Positions 1 through 8,305 of a DNA stretch of 64,000 nucleotides are shown in pieces. The stretch's first letter is position 1; the number at the start of each line of letters is the position of its first letter. A program made the translations under genes and the position numbers. This stretch comes from Streptomyces sp. TRM68416. Lineage in GTDB: Bacteria > Actinomycetota > Actinomycetes > Streptomycetales > Streptomycetaceae. The notes beneath the pieces were generated by a model. It was given only the letters and a program-made list of their open reading frames with translations. It ran no database searches and was not told the DNA's origin. Location of the stretch: contig NZ_JACVWU010000013.1 in assembly GCF_014596915.1 (NCBI RefSeq), positions 124,001 to 188,000 on the forward strand. The letters are read 5' to 3'.

Positions 1-315
1 CCGTTCGAGGAGGCGGTGGAACGCGTTGCCCATGTGCTCGGGGAGGCGGGCCAGGCGGTCGACTGCGTGCCGGTCGGCCCCGCCACGGAGGAGCGGACGA
101 TCCGCGTCGTGGCGAGCGGTGGCGTCGGCGGCCTGAATCCCGTGGTGGTGACCGCGCGGGTGCTGAGGGCCGAGCAGAACAGCACGGAGGTCTGGCTGCG
201 CGCCGCCGCCAAGGAGGGTCTGATCAGACAGCGGGCCGGAGACAAGACCGCCGTCCGCGTCGCCGAGATGCTGAGCAGGGCGACCGGAGCGGCCGAGGCG
301 GGCGGGGTCCGGTAG
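1..315 (+). CDS. Hypothetical protein, C-terminal part (5' end outside window)
   Basis: The reading frame is open from base 1 (starts PFEEAVERVAH) and ends at the TAG closing at 315, so at least 104 residues are present and the true start probably lies upstream; an internal GTG at 16 is available but has no visible ribosome site. The protein is soluble-looking, with alternating beta-rich (TIRVVASGG, PVVVTARVL) and helical stretches and no signal peptide or membrane segment. I do not recognise the family. It converges on the laccase gene with only 7 bp between the two stop codons. Confidence 0.55.
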   Translation, partial: PFEEAVERVAHVLGEAGQAVDCVPVGPATEERTIRVVASGGVGGLNPVVVTARVLRAEQNSTEVWLRAAAKEGLIRQRAGDKTAVRVAEMLSRATGAAEAGGVR

Positions 316-322
316 GCCGGCC

Positions 323-1312
323 TCAGTGGCGGTGTTCCGTGGCTGCCTCGCCGGACTCGCGCCGGGTGTGCGGTCCGTGCGGTTCGTAGCCCGGAATCGT
401 CCCGTCCGTCTTCTTCACCAGGAACAGCCCCACCATCCCCATGTCGGAGTGGCTCTGCACATGGCAGTGGTACATCCACGCGCCCGCTCCGACGCCCTCG
501 CCCGCGATCACCTGGAAGCCGAAGGAGTCCGCAGGGCCGACGATCTTGTTGTCGATGACCTGGGAAGGGTCGTCGGGGCCGGTGAGCATGCCGGTGCGGT
601 TGTCCGCCCAGCGGTGACCGTGCATGTGGAAGGTGTGGTAGAACTCGCCGTGCGTGATCACCACGAACTCGACGCGATCACCCACCGTGGCCTCGAAGTC
701 GGGCCCGGAGTGCGCGGGTTTGTTGTTGATGAGCATGTCGTTGAAGACGATCGTGTGGGTCGCGTCCGGGAGGACGTCTCCCTTGCGCCGGACGATCACC
801 GGACCGTACAGGCCCTTGCGGAGGCCGCCGGTGCCGTGTTCCGTGCCGACGACGTGGTCGTGGTAGTGCCAGTAGCCCGCGCTGCCCGCCCGCCAGGTGC
901 CGTCCTTGCGGCGGCCGGGGACATGGGTGCGCCAGGTGTAGGTGCGGGTGCCGCCGGGCTCGACGTCGCTTCTGCTCAACTTCGTGCCGTCGCTGGAGAT
1001 TTCGTAGTCGAGGCCGTGCACGTGCAGGCTGACCGGGACGTCCATGGTGTTCTCGAACTCGATGTGCAGCGTGTCGCCCTCGTTGAGTTCGATGAGCGGT
1101 CCGGGGATCGTCGCCTTCCCCTTCTCGAAGCCGTAGCCCATCTGCCCTCCGGCGAGCTTCTCGGCGTAGAGCTTGAGGTGTCTCACCTCGCCCCCGGCCG
1201 GGGCCGCCTTCGCCGGTGCGCCGGCGCTCGCGGCCTCCGGCACGACGGACAACGATGTCGCGACGGCCGCGCCGCCCAGCAGCACCCGACGGTTGAACCC
1301 GCGTCTGTCCAT
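323..1312 (-). CDS. Two-domain small laccase (multicopper oxidase), Tat-secreted
   Basis: 329 aa. Predicted to oxidise phenolic substrates with reduction of oxygen to water. A twin-arginine signal (MDRRGFNRRVLLGG) starts the protein. Two cupredoxin domains follow, as in the trimeric small laccase of Streptomyces coelicolor, which it resembles closely from memory. Copper ligands are complete: HVH (97-99), HYHDH (149-153), HTFHMHGH (226-233) and HCHVQSH ending in the axial Met at 293. The length fits the two-domain class rather than three-domain laccases. The ATG start is preceded by a GGGTGGGGAG ribosome site. It is divergent from the ThuA/sugar dehydrogenase gene; the two may share the 189-bp intergenic region for control. 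Confidence in family is high; the natural substrate is unknown. Confidence 0.95.
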   Translation of the reverse strand: MDRRGFNRRVLLGGAAVATSLSVVPEAASAGAPAKAAPAGGEVRHLKLYAEKLAGGQMGYGFEKGKATIPGPLIELNEGDTLHIEFENTMDVPVSLHVHGLDYEISSDGTKLSRSDVEPGGTRTYTWRTHVPGRRKDGTWRAGSAGYWHYHDHVVGTEHGTGGLRKGLYGPVIVRRKGDVLPDATHTIVFNDMLINNKPAHSGPDFEATVGDRVEFVVITHGEFYHTFHMHGHRWADNRTGMLTGPDDPSQVIDNKIVGPADSFGFQVIAGEGVGAGAWMYHCHVQSHSDMGMVGLFLVKKTDGTIPGYEPHGPHTRRESGEAATEHRH

Positions 1313-1438
1313 GCGGAACTCCCCACCCTGATACGGAACTTGCGGAGACGCACCTGTGACGAACCGGGGAGACGGTACCGAGCACGCCCCTGTTTTTCCA
1401 CACTCAGGACAAAGTTCGTGCCATTGCGGTCATAGGTA

Positions 1439-1467
1439 TTGGCGTGCAGCGCAAAGAGGTCTAGCTT
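1439..1467 (+). promoter_or_regulatory. Putative promoter of the ThuA/sugar dehydrogenase gene
   Basis: TTGGCG (1439-1444) and TAGCTT (1462-1467) are separated by 17 bp, a reasonable housekeeping-type promoter about 35 bp before the ATG at 1502. It was seen by eye only. Confidence 0.35.
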
Positions 1468-1501
1468 CCTTGGCGCTGCTGCCGTGACCGAGGAGACGCC
1501 C

Positions 1502-3973
1502 ATGCACTTACGAGGGTTGAGTACCAGAAGACGGGTCTGTGCGGCCGGTGTGACCGCCGGGGCCGTCCTGGCCGGGCTGATGTCGGGCCCCGCCGCCGGC
1601 GCCCTGCCGGAACCGTCCTCGACAACGATGTCTGTCAAGTCGCCGCCGGGCGGAGCGAATGTACGGGTGCTGATCTTCCACGGGTCCGCCGCGGCCGGCG
1701 AGGAGTCGCCGGTCGTCAACGCCGGAATCGAGGCGATCGAGCGGATCGGTCTGAGCGGTCCCGCCGACCAGCGCTTCAGGGTCGAGGCCACGGACGACGC
1801 CGCGGTGTTCACGAACGGGACGAGACTCGGCCGCTACAACGCGATCGTGTTCCTGACCGGCGGCGGTGACGTCCTCGACCCGGAGCAGGAGGCGGGCCTC
1901 GAGGCCTACATGGAGGCGGGCGGCGGCTTCGTCGGCCTGCACGACGCCGCCCGCGCGGAGCCGTACTCGGACTGGTTCACCGGCCTGATCGGCGCACGGC
2001 CCGCCGCCTCCGGGCCCACGACCGTGCAGCGCGCCACCGTCGAGGTCGGTGACCGGCGGCACCCGGCCACCAAGGACCTGCCGGTGCAGTGGAAGCGGGC
2101 CGACCGGTGGCTCAACTGGAGCAAGAACCCGTCGGGCGACGTGCACACCGTCGCCCGCGTCCGCGAGTCGACCTACCAGCCGGGGGCGAGCGCCAACGGC
2201 TGGGACCATCCGGTGAGTTGGTGCCGGGACTACGACGGCGGGCGCTCCTTCTACACCGGGATGGGCGGCACGGTGTCGGCGTACGACGAGACCGACTTCC
2301 GCACCCATCTGCGCGGTGCCCTGCTGTGGACGACCCGGCTGGTCCGGGCCGACTGCAAGGCCACGATCACCGGCAACTACCGGGCCGAGCGCCTCACCCG
2401 GCCCAACCAGCCGGGGCAGAACGACCAGATCGGCGAGCCGCACGGCCTGGTCACCGCCCCCGACGGGCGCGTGCTCTACATCGGCCGCGGCGGCGCCGAC
2501 TCCACCCAGCCCGTGGTGACCGACTGGGGCGACCCGGACATCGGCAAGGGCAAGGGCGAGATCCACGTCTACGACCCGCGGACCGAACAGGTCACCCTGG
2601 CGGGCGCGTTGACGGTGTTCGGCAACAAGGGCGGCGGCGACGAGCTGGTCAAGGTCGAGGAGGGCCTGCTCGGCATCGAGCTCGACCCCCGCTTCCAGCA
2701 GAACGGCTGGGTGTACCTGCACTACACGCCGCACGCGGGGATCGACCGCGACACCCGCACGGCCGAGCGGCGCGTCTCCCGCTTCACCCTGGACCTCGCC
2801 ACCAACCGGCTCGACCTGGCGAGCGAGAAGGTGCTGCTCAAGTGGCCGGTGCAGATCCACAGTTGCTGCCACGCGGGCGGCGGGATGGCCTGGGACTCCA
2901 AGGGCAACCTGTACATCGCGACCGGTGACAACAACTCCAGCCGGTTCAGCGACGGTTACTCGGGCAACAACCCCGAGCCGAACTACAAGGGCGTCTCCTT
3001 CGCCGACGCGCGCCGCACCGCCGGCAACACCAACAACCTCAACGGCAAGATCCTGCGCATCCACCCCGAGCCGGACGGCACGTACACCCTCCCCGAGGGC
3101 AACCTGTTCACCGGCCGGGAGACGGCCGAGGGCGGTGGCAAGACCCGCGGCGAGATCTATGTGATGGGGGTCAGGAATCCGGCCCGTATCTTCGTCGACC
3201 GGCAGACAGACATCCTCTACGCGGGCTGGGTCGGCCCGGACGCCGGTGCGCCCTCGCCGACCTGGGGGCCGGCCAAGTACGACACGTTCGCCGTGATCAC
3301 CAAGGCGGGCAACCGGGGCTGGCCGTACTGCATGGGCAACAACCAGCCCTACCGGGACCGCAATCTGCCGGACCCGTCGAAGCCGCTGGGCTGGTACGAC
3401 TGCGACCACCCGAAGAACGAGTCGCCGAACAACGACGGCCTGGTCAACCTGCCGCCGGTCACCGGCAACAACATCTGGTACTCGCCCCAGGGCGGCGCCC
3501 CGGACTTCCCGCGTGACGCGAACGGCATCCCCTCCTACCGGCAGGAGGAGTCGACCTACCTGCTGCCGTGGCTCAAGGGCGGCGGCCAGGCCGCGATGAA
3601 CGGCCCGGTCTACCGCTACGACGAGACGAGCACCAGCACGGCCAAGTGGCCCGCGTACTGGGACGGCAAGTGGTTCGTCGGCGACTTCTACGACGGCACC
3701 CAGCCGCGCAACGCCGTCATCACCGACCCCAGGACGCACGGCGACGGCGGACTCCCGGTGCACTCGGAGTCGTTGAAGAAGATCGTGCCGGTCGGCAACG
3801 ACGGCATCAAGAACCTCATGGACTGGAGGTTCGGCCCGGACGGGGCGCTCTACGTCCTCGACTACGGCCGGGGCTTCTTCACCTCGGACGCCAAGTCGGC
3901 GCTGTGGCGGGTCACTTACACGGGCGGCGGGCCGACCCCGGCCGCCGACCGGTTGGCGAGGGGAGAGCGGTGA
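1502..3973 (+). CDS. Secreted ThuA domain-PQQ-type sugar dehydrogenase fusion
   Basis: 823 aa from the ATG at 1502, chosen because GAGGAG lies 7 bp before it; the frame is open to a TTG at 1439 without a site. The signal peptide is Arg-rich with a hydrophobic core (residues 8-33). Residues about 53-277 are a ThuA (trehalose-utilisation) domain: NVRVLIFHG, FLTGGGDVLD, GGGFVGLHDAA. Residues about 295-810 are a six-bladed glucose/sorbosone dehydrogenase beta-propeller (EPHGLVTAPDG, HAGGGMAWDSKGNLYIATGDN, NGKILRIHPE, VMGVRNPARI, FGPDGALYVLDYG). ThuA-family proteins act on 3-keto sugars; the propeller family oxidises sugars with PQQ or a similar cofactor. A double Cys (HSCCHAGGG) before the propeller motif is unusual. 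The stop overlaps the next gene's GTG, so the two are translationally coupled and probably act on the same extracellular sugar. Confidence 0.85.
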   Translation: MHLRGLSTRRRVCAAGVTAGAVLAGLMSGPAAGALPEPSSTTMSVKSPPGGANVRVLIFHGSAAAGEESPVVNAGIEAIERIGLSGPADQRFRVEATDDAAVFTNGTRLGRYNAIVFLTGGGDVLDPEQEAGLEAYMEAGGGFVGLHDAARAEPYSDWFTGLIGARPAASGPTTVQRATVEVGDRRHPATKDLPVQWKRADRWLNWSKNPSGDVHTVARVRESTYQPGASANGWDHPVSWCRDYDGGRSFYTGMGGTVSAYDETDFRTHLRGALLWTTRLVRADCKATITGNYRAERLTRPNQPGQNDQIGEPHGLVTAPDGRVLYIGRGGADSTQPVVTDWGDPDIGKGKGEIHVYDPRTEQVTLAGALTVFGNKGGGDELVKVEEGLLGIELDPRFQQNGWVYLHYTPHAGIDRDTRTAERRVSRFTLDLATNRLDLASEKVLLKWPVQIHSCCHAGGGMAWDSKGNLYIATGDNNSSRFSDGYSGNNPEPNYKGVSFADARRTAGNTNNLNGKILRIHPEPDGTYTLPEGNLFTGRETAEGGGKTRGEIYVMGVRNPARIFVDRQTDILYAGWVGPDAGAPSPTWGPAKYDTFAVITKAGNRGWPYCMGNNQPYRDRNLPDPSKPLGWYDCDHPKNESPNNDGLVNLPPVTGNNIWYSPQGGAPDFPRDANGIPSYRQEESTYLLPWLKGGGQAAMNGPVYRYDETSTSTAKWPAYWDGKWFVGDFYDGTQPRNAVITDPRTHGDGGLPVHSESLKKIVPVGNDGIKNLMDWRFGPDGALYVLDYGRGFFTSDAKSALWRVTYTGGGPTPAADRLARGER

Positions 3974-6162
3974 CACGGCAACGAAGAGTCTCGACCGGCC
4001 TGTTGGCTGCCGTGCTGCTGGTGCTCGGCGTGCTGTCGGTGCCGTCCACCGCGCGGCCCGAGGAGCCGCGGGCCGCCGCCGCGCAGGTGCTCACCTGGAC
4101 GGCCGACGACGACATCACCAAGTACGCCTCGGCGCCCGCGACCGCGGTCGCCGGTCCGGCGACGATCGTCTTCGAGAACAGCGCGGCGACCGGCAACACC
4201 ACGGGCATGCCGCACACGCTGACGTTCGCGACCAGTGACCCGGAGTTCAACAGCGACGTCCAGCTCAACATCCTGGCCAGCCCCAACGACGACCAGGGCG
4301 GCCGGTACACGGCCGAGGTCACGCTCACCCCGGGCCGCTACTTCTACTCCTGCACGATCCCCGGCCACGGCCAGATGCAGGGCATCCTGGTCGTCACCGA
4401 GGGCACCGGCGAGGACACCACCCCGCCCGAGGCCGCAGCCCATGTCAGCGGCACCCAGAACGCGCAGGGCCAGTACGTCGGTTCGGCGAGCGTGACGATC
4501 CACGCCACCGACGAGGGCGGCTCCGGGGTCGACGGCGTCGAGTACGCGATCGGCGACACGGGACCCTGGCAGCCGTACACCACGCCGGTCGTGGTCGACC
4601 AGGTCGGCGACCACGAGGTGCGCTACCGGGCGTTCGACAAGGCGGGCAACGTCTCCGCCGAGAAGAGCGCCGCGTTCACGGTCGTGGCGCCGCCCACGGA
4701 CGACACGACTCCGCCGGAGACCTCGGCAACGGTGAGCGGCGAGCGGGATGCCGACGGCGCGTACCTCGACATGGCGACGGTCACGGTCTCCGCCTCCGAC
4801 ACCGGCTCCGGGGTGAACACGATCGAGTACGCCCTCGACGGCGGCGCCTGGCAGCCGTACACCGGGCCGGTGATGGTGCATCAGGTCGGCACGCACACCG
4901 TGCGGTACCGGGCCACCGACAAGGCGGGGAACGTGGCGCCGGAGAAGAGCGTGGAGTTCACGGTCGTCGCCGCGCCGCCGGAGGACACCACGCCGCCCGT
5001 GACGGGCGTGACCGTCGAGGGCACCCGCAACTCCGACGGGGCGTACGTGGCGAGCGCGAAGGTCACCGTCACCGCGACCGACGCGGGCGGGGTCGCGGGC
5101 ATCGAGTACTCGCTCGACGGCGGGCCCTATCTCGCGTACACCGCGCCCGTGGTCGTGGACCGCGCGGGCGCGCACACCGTGGCGTACCGGGCGACCGACA
5201 GGGCGGGCAACACCTCCGAGGCCCGGACCGTGAGCTTCACGGTGGTGGCGGGCCAGGTGCCGGCGCCGCCCTGTCCCGAGTACGACGAACGGCTGACGGT
5301 GATCGTCGGCACCGTCGACTCGGGCGTACCGAACCGGGTGACCAACAACCGGTGCCGGATCAACGAGTTGATCGAGGACGAGAAGGAGTGGACGTCCCAC
5401 GCGCTGTTCCTCAAGCACGTGACGTCCGTCCTGGACGCGCTGCTGAAGGCAGGCGTCGTCGACCGGCGCGAGCACCGCGCGATCCAGAAGGCCGCCCGGC
5501 AGTCGGACATCGGCAGGCCGGGCCAGACCGAGGGCTACCGCAAGATCCTCGACGGCACGGCCGAGTCCTTCGCCAAGTGGCAGCACGTGGGCGGCGGTTC
5601 GTTCGCGCTGAATCCCGACGGCTCGATCACGAGCGGAACCACGAGGGCGGGGCTCGGCATGCTGTGGTTCCCGCAGCGCAAGTACGGCGACTTCTCGCTG
5701 CGCCTGCAGTGGCGTGACGACGCGCCGGGCACCGGCAACGCCAACTCCGGTGTGTTCGTGCGCTTCCCGTGGGTCCACGACCACCCGGAGGAGCCACGGC
5801 CGGAGTGGGCCGCCATCAAGTACGGGCACGAGGTGCAGGTGTTCGACCGGCCCGACGGCGACATGTACAAGACGGGCTCGGTCTACGGCTTCGACCGGGT
5901 GGGCCTGGCCGGGGCGGGCGTGACCGAGAAGGGCACCTGGAACGACTACGAGATCCGGGTGGTGGACCAGCACTACTCGGTCTACCGCAACGGCGTGCTG
6001 ATCAACGAGTTCGACAACACCGGCGGCCAGGAGTTCGTCCCGCCCCGCTCGGACGACCCGGGCACGGACGGGCGGCGGTTCGCCTCCGGCTACCTCGGGC
6101 TCCAGGTGCACGGCACGACCGACGTGATCTCCTACCGGGACATCCGGATCAGGGAGCTGTAG
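3970..6162 (+). CDS. Secreted cupredoxin / OmpL47-like repeats / FIMAH / DUF1080 protein
   Basis: 730 aa from the GTG at 3970, which overlaps the preceding TGA. Order: signal peptide (1-38); cupredoxin-like domain (about 40-135) with a full type-1 copper set, His82 in GMPHTLTF, Cys128, His133 and Met136 in YSCTIPGHGQM; three beta-sandwich repeats of about 95 aa, each opening DTTPP and closing YRAxDKAGNxS, of the OmpL47/Ig-like kind; a helical FIMAH-type segment (about 440-515); and a C-terminal DUF1080 (3-keto-disaccharide hydrolase/concanavalin-like) domain (about 520-730) with NSGVFVRF and YEIRVVDQHYSVYRNG. Known DUF1080 members hydrolyse 3-keto-glycosides. With its ThuA-dehydrogenase partner this suggests oxidation and cleavage of a sugar or polysaccharide outside the cell, the copper domain possibly taking electrons; that role is inference. 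Its 3' end overlaps the convergent polymerase gene by 14 bp. Confidence 0.85.
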   Translation: MTRQRRVSTGLLAAVLLVLGVLSVPSTARPEEPRAAAAQVLTWTADDDITKYASAPATAVAGPATIVFENSAATGNTTGMPHTLTFATSDPEFNSDVQLNILASPNDDQGGRYTAEVTLTPGRYFYSCTIPGHGQMQGILVVTEGTGEDTTPPEAAAHVSGTQNAQGQYVGSASVTIHATDEGGSGVDGVEYAIGDTGPWQPYTTPVVVDQVGDHEVRYRAFDKAGNVSAEKSAAFTVVAPPTDDTTPPETSATVSGERDADGAYLDMATVTVSASDTGSGVNTIEYALDGGAWQPYTGPVMVHQVGTHTVRYRATDKAGNVAPEKSVEFTVVAAPPEDTTPPVTGVTVEGTRNSDGAYVASAKVTVTATDAGGVAGIEYSLDGGPYLAYTAPVVVDRAGAHTVAYRATDRAGNTSEARTVSFTVVAGQVPAPPCPEYDERLTVIVGTVDSGVPNRVTNNRCRINELIEDEKEWTSHALFLKHVTSVLDALLKAGVVDRREHRAIQKAARQSDIGRPGQTEGYRKILDGTAESFAKWQHVGGGSFALNPDGSITSGTTRAGLGMLWFPQRKYGDFSLRLQWRDDAPGTGNANSGVFVRFPWVHDHPEEPRPEWAAIKYGHEVQVFDRPDGDMYKTGSVYGFDRVGLAGAGVTEKGTWNDYEIRVVDQHYSVYRNGVLINEFDNTGGQEFVPPRSDDPGTDGRRFASGYLGLQVHGTTDVISYRDIRIREL

Positions 6163-7183
6163 GCGGCTCCTTGCGGGCCCGGCTCGGCTGTACCCGCTTG
6201 GGCTCCCCCGGCATCTTGGGGTACTCGGGCGGGTACGGCAGGTCGCCGAGGGCGTGGTCGCGCTCGTCCTTGGCGGCCAGCTCCAGCAGGGCCTCCAGCG
6301 AGAAGCGGTGCTCGTCCATGTCCGCGTGCACGTCGCCGAGTTCGGCGAAGCGCGCGGGCATGGTCGCGAGGTCGAAGTCCTTCGGGTGCGCGACGCCGAC
6401 CTCGTCCCAGCGCAGGGGCGCGGAGACGGGGGCGTGCGGGTGGGGCCGTACGGAGTAGGCGGAGGCGATGGTGCGGTCGCGGGCGGTCTGGTTGTAGTCG
6501 ACGAAGATGCGCTCGCCGCGCTCCTCCTTCCACCACTTGACGGTCACCCGCTCCGGCATCCGGCGCTCCAGCTCCCGCCCGACCGCGATGGCCGCGCGGC
6601 GCACCTGCGTGAAGGTCCAGCGCGGTTCGATGGGCACGAAGACGTGCAGCCCGCGCCCGCCGGAGGTCTTGGGCCAGCCGCGCAGCCCGCCGAACTCCTC
6701 CAGCACCACCCGTAGTTCGTGGGCGGCGCGGACCGCGTCGTCGTAGTCGGTGCCGGGCTGCGGGTCGAGGTCGATGCGGAGTTCGTCGGGGCGGTCGACG
6801 TCGTCGCGGCGCACCGGCCAGGGGTGGAAGGTGAGCGTGCCGTACTGGGCGGCCCACAGCACGGCGGCCTCCTCGGTGGGGCACATCTCGTCGGCGCTGC
6901 GGCCGCTGGGGAAGGTGATGTGGGCGGTCGGGATCCAGTCCGGCATGTTCTTCGGGGCCCGTTTCTGGAAGAACCACTCGCCGGTGACCCCGTCCGGGTA
7001 GCGCTCCAGGGTGGTGGGCCGCTCGCGCAGGGCGCGCAGGATGCCGGGGCCGACCGCGATGTAGTACCGGGCGAGGTCGAGCTTGGTGAAACCGCGCTCC
7101 GGAAAGAAGATCTTGTCCGGGTTGGACAGCCGTACGCTCCGCCCGCCCGCCTCCAGCTCCACCGCTTCGCCCATGCGAGCCAC
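6149..7183 (-). CDS. LigD-type polymerase/primase domain protein (NHEJ)
   Basis: 344 aa. A stand-alone polymerase domain of the bacterial LigD family (archaeo-eukaryotic primase fold), which fills gaps with NTPs during non-homologous end joining. Visible motifs are the metal-binding DLD (138-140, RIDLDPQPG), the KTSGGRGLHVFVP strand and the DYNQTARDRTIASAYSVR segment conserved in LigD polymerases. No ligase or nuclease domain is fused, so its length fits the single-domain actinobacterial form. The GTG at 7183 is taken as the start; an ATG three codons later (MGEAVELEAGG) is the alternative. It is divergent from the ATP-dependent ligase gene, 57 bp away. No Ku gene is in the window. Confidence 0.92.
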   Translation of the reverse strand: MARMGEAVELEAGGRSVRLSNPDKIFFPERGFTKLDLARYYIAVGPGILRALRERPTTLERYPDGVTGEWFFQKRAPKNMPDWIPTAHITFPSGRSADEMCPTEEAAVLWAAQYGTLTFHPWPVRRDDVDRPDELRIDLDPQPGTDYDDAVRAAHELRVVLEEFGGLRGWPKTSGGRGLHVFVPIEPRWTFTQVRRAAIAVGRELERRMPERVTVKWWKEERGERIFVDYNQTARDRTIASAYSVRPHPHAPVSAPLRWDEVGVAHPKDFDLATMPARFAELGDVHADMDEHRFSLEALLELAAKDERDHALGDLPYPPEYPKMPGEPKRVQPSRARKEPPTAP

Positions 7184-7198
7184 GGTAGGCGCACTTCA

Positions 7199-7224
7199 CA
7201 TATCAGGCATCCCCTGACATATGC
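7199..7224. promoter_or_regulatory. Inverted repeat in the polymerase-ligase divergent promoter region
   Basis: TCAGG (7203-7207) and CCTGA (7213-7217) form a perfect 5-bp inverted repeat, flanked by imperfectly matched ACATA/CATATG sequence, in the 57-bp gap between two divergent repair genes. It could be a shared operator. It is short and could be chance. Confidence 0.25.
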
Positions 7225-7240
7225 GAGCAGAATCGGGACC

Positions 7241-8305
7241 ATGGATCTCCCGGTGATGCCGCCCGTGAAGCCGATGCTCGCCAAGTCGGTGGCGAGGATC
7301 CCGCCGGGCATGCAGTACGAGGCGAAGTGGGACGGGTTCCGGGCGATCGTGTTCCGCGACGGAGCCGAGGTCGAGCTGGGCAGCCGTACCGGCAAGCCGT
7401 TGACCAGGTACTTTCCCGAGCTGGTGGAGGCACTGAAGCAACGGGTGCCCGAGCGCTGCGTGCTGGACGGGGAGATCGTGATCGCGCGCGACGGGCGGCT
7501 GGACTTCGACGCGCTGACCGAGCGGATCCATCCGGCGGACTCCCGGGTGCGGACGCTCGCCGAGCGCACCCCGGCCTCCTTCGTCGCCTTCGACCTGCTG
7601 GCGCTGGCGGACGAGTCCCTGCTGGACGTGGTGCTGTCCGACCGCCGGGCGCTGCTCGCCAGGGCCCTGTCGGACGTCACGGCGCCGGTGCACCTCGCGC
7701 CGGCCACGACCGACCCGGCGGTGGCCGGGCGGTGGTTCGAGCAGTACGAGGGAGCGGGCCTGGACGGTGTGATCGCCAAGCCGCTCGCCTCGCCGTACCT
7801 CCAGGACCAGCGGGCCATGTACAAGATCAAGCACGAGCGCACGGCGGACGTCGTCGTCGCCGGGTACCGCTTCCACAAGAGCGGCCCCGTCGTCGGTTCG
7901 CTGCTGCTCGGCCTCTACGACGGTCAGGGCGTCCTCCAGCACGTGGGCGTGTCCGCCGCCTTCGCCATGAAGCGCCGCGCCGAGCTGGTCGAGGAGCTGG
8001 AGCCGCTGCGCATGGACGACGTGTCGGGGCATCCCTGGGCGGCGTGGGCCGAGGAGGCGGCGCACGAGACGGCCCGGCTGCCGGGGGCGCCGAGCCGCTG
8101 GTCGGGCAGGAAGGACCTGTCCTGGGTGCCGCTCAGACCGGAGCGGGTGTGCGAGGTGGCCTACGACCACATGGAGAACGGCGCACGGTTCCGGCACACG
8201 GCCCGGTTCCGCCGCTGGCGCCCGGACCGGACGCCGGAGACCTGTACGTACGCCCAGCTGGAGGAACCGGTGCGCTACGACCTCGACGCGATCCTCGGCG
8301 GCTGA
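7241..8305 (+). CDS. ATP-dependent DNA ligase (LigC/LigD ligase-domain type)
   Basis: 354 aa from the ATG at 7241. Adenylation domain plus C-terminal OB fold. Motif I is KWDGFRA with the adenylated Lys29; VLDGEIV is motif III, FDLLAL motif IIIa-like, GLDGVIAKP motif IV and YKIKHERTADVVVAG motif V. The C-terminal RPERVCEVAYDHMENG segment and the ERTADVVVAGYRFHK strand are typical of the actinobacterial LigC group. It seals nicks in NHEJ or related repair and is likely to work with the divergent polymerase. No polymerase or nuclease domain is fused. Its TGA abuts the stop of the convergent dehydrogenase gene with no bases between. Confidence 0.93.
   Translation: MDLPVMPPVKPMLAKSVARIPPGMQYEAKWDGFRAIVFRDGAEVELGSRTGKPLTRYFPELVEALKQRVPERCVLDGEIVIARDGRLDFDALTERIHPADSRVRTLAERTPASFVAFDLLALADESLLDVVLSDRRALLARALSDVTAPVHLAPATTDPAVAGRWFEQYEGAGLDGVIAKPLASPYLQDQRAMYKIKHERTADVVVAGYRFHKSGPVVGSLLLGLYDGQGVLQHVGVSAAFAMKRRAELVEELEPLRMDDVSGHPWAAWAEEAAHETARLPGAPSRWSGRKDLSWVPLRPERVCEVAYDHMENGARFRHTARFRRWRPDRTPETCTYAQLEEPVRYDLDAILGG

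Noticed and set aside
1508..3976. 822-codon open frame antisense to the ThuA-dehydrogenase gene, and similar very long antisense frames elsewhere (e.g. 55334-58093, 61000-63807)
   Set aside because: At this GC content the strand opposite a gene is often open; the translations are Arg/Ala/Gly/Val-rich without recognisable motifs, signals or ribosome sites.
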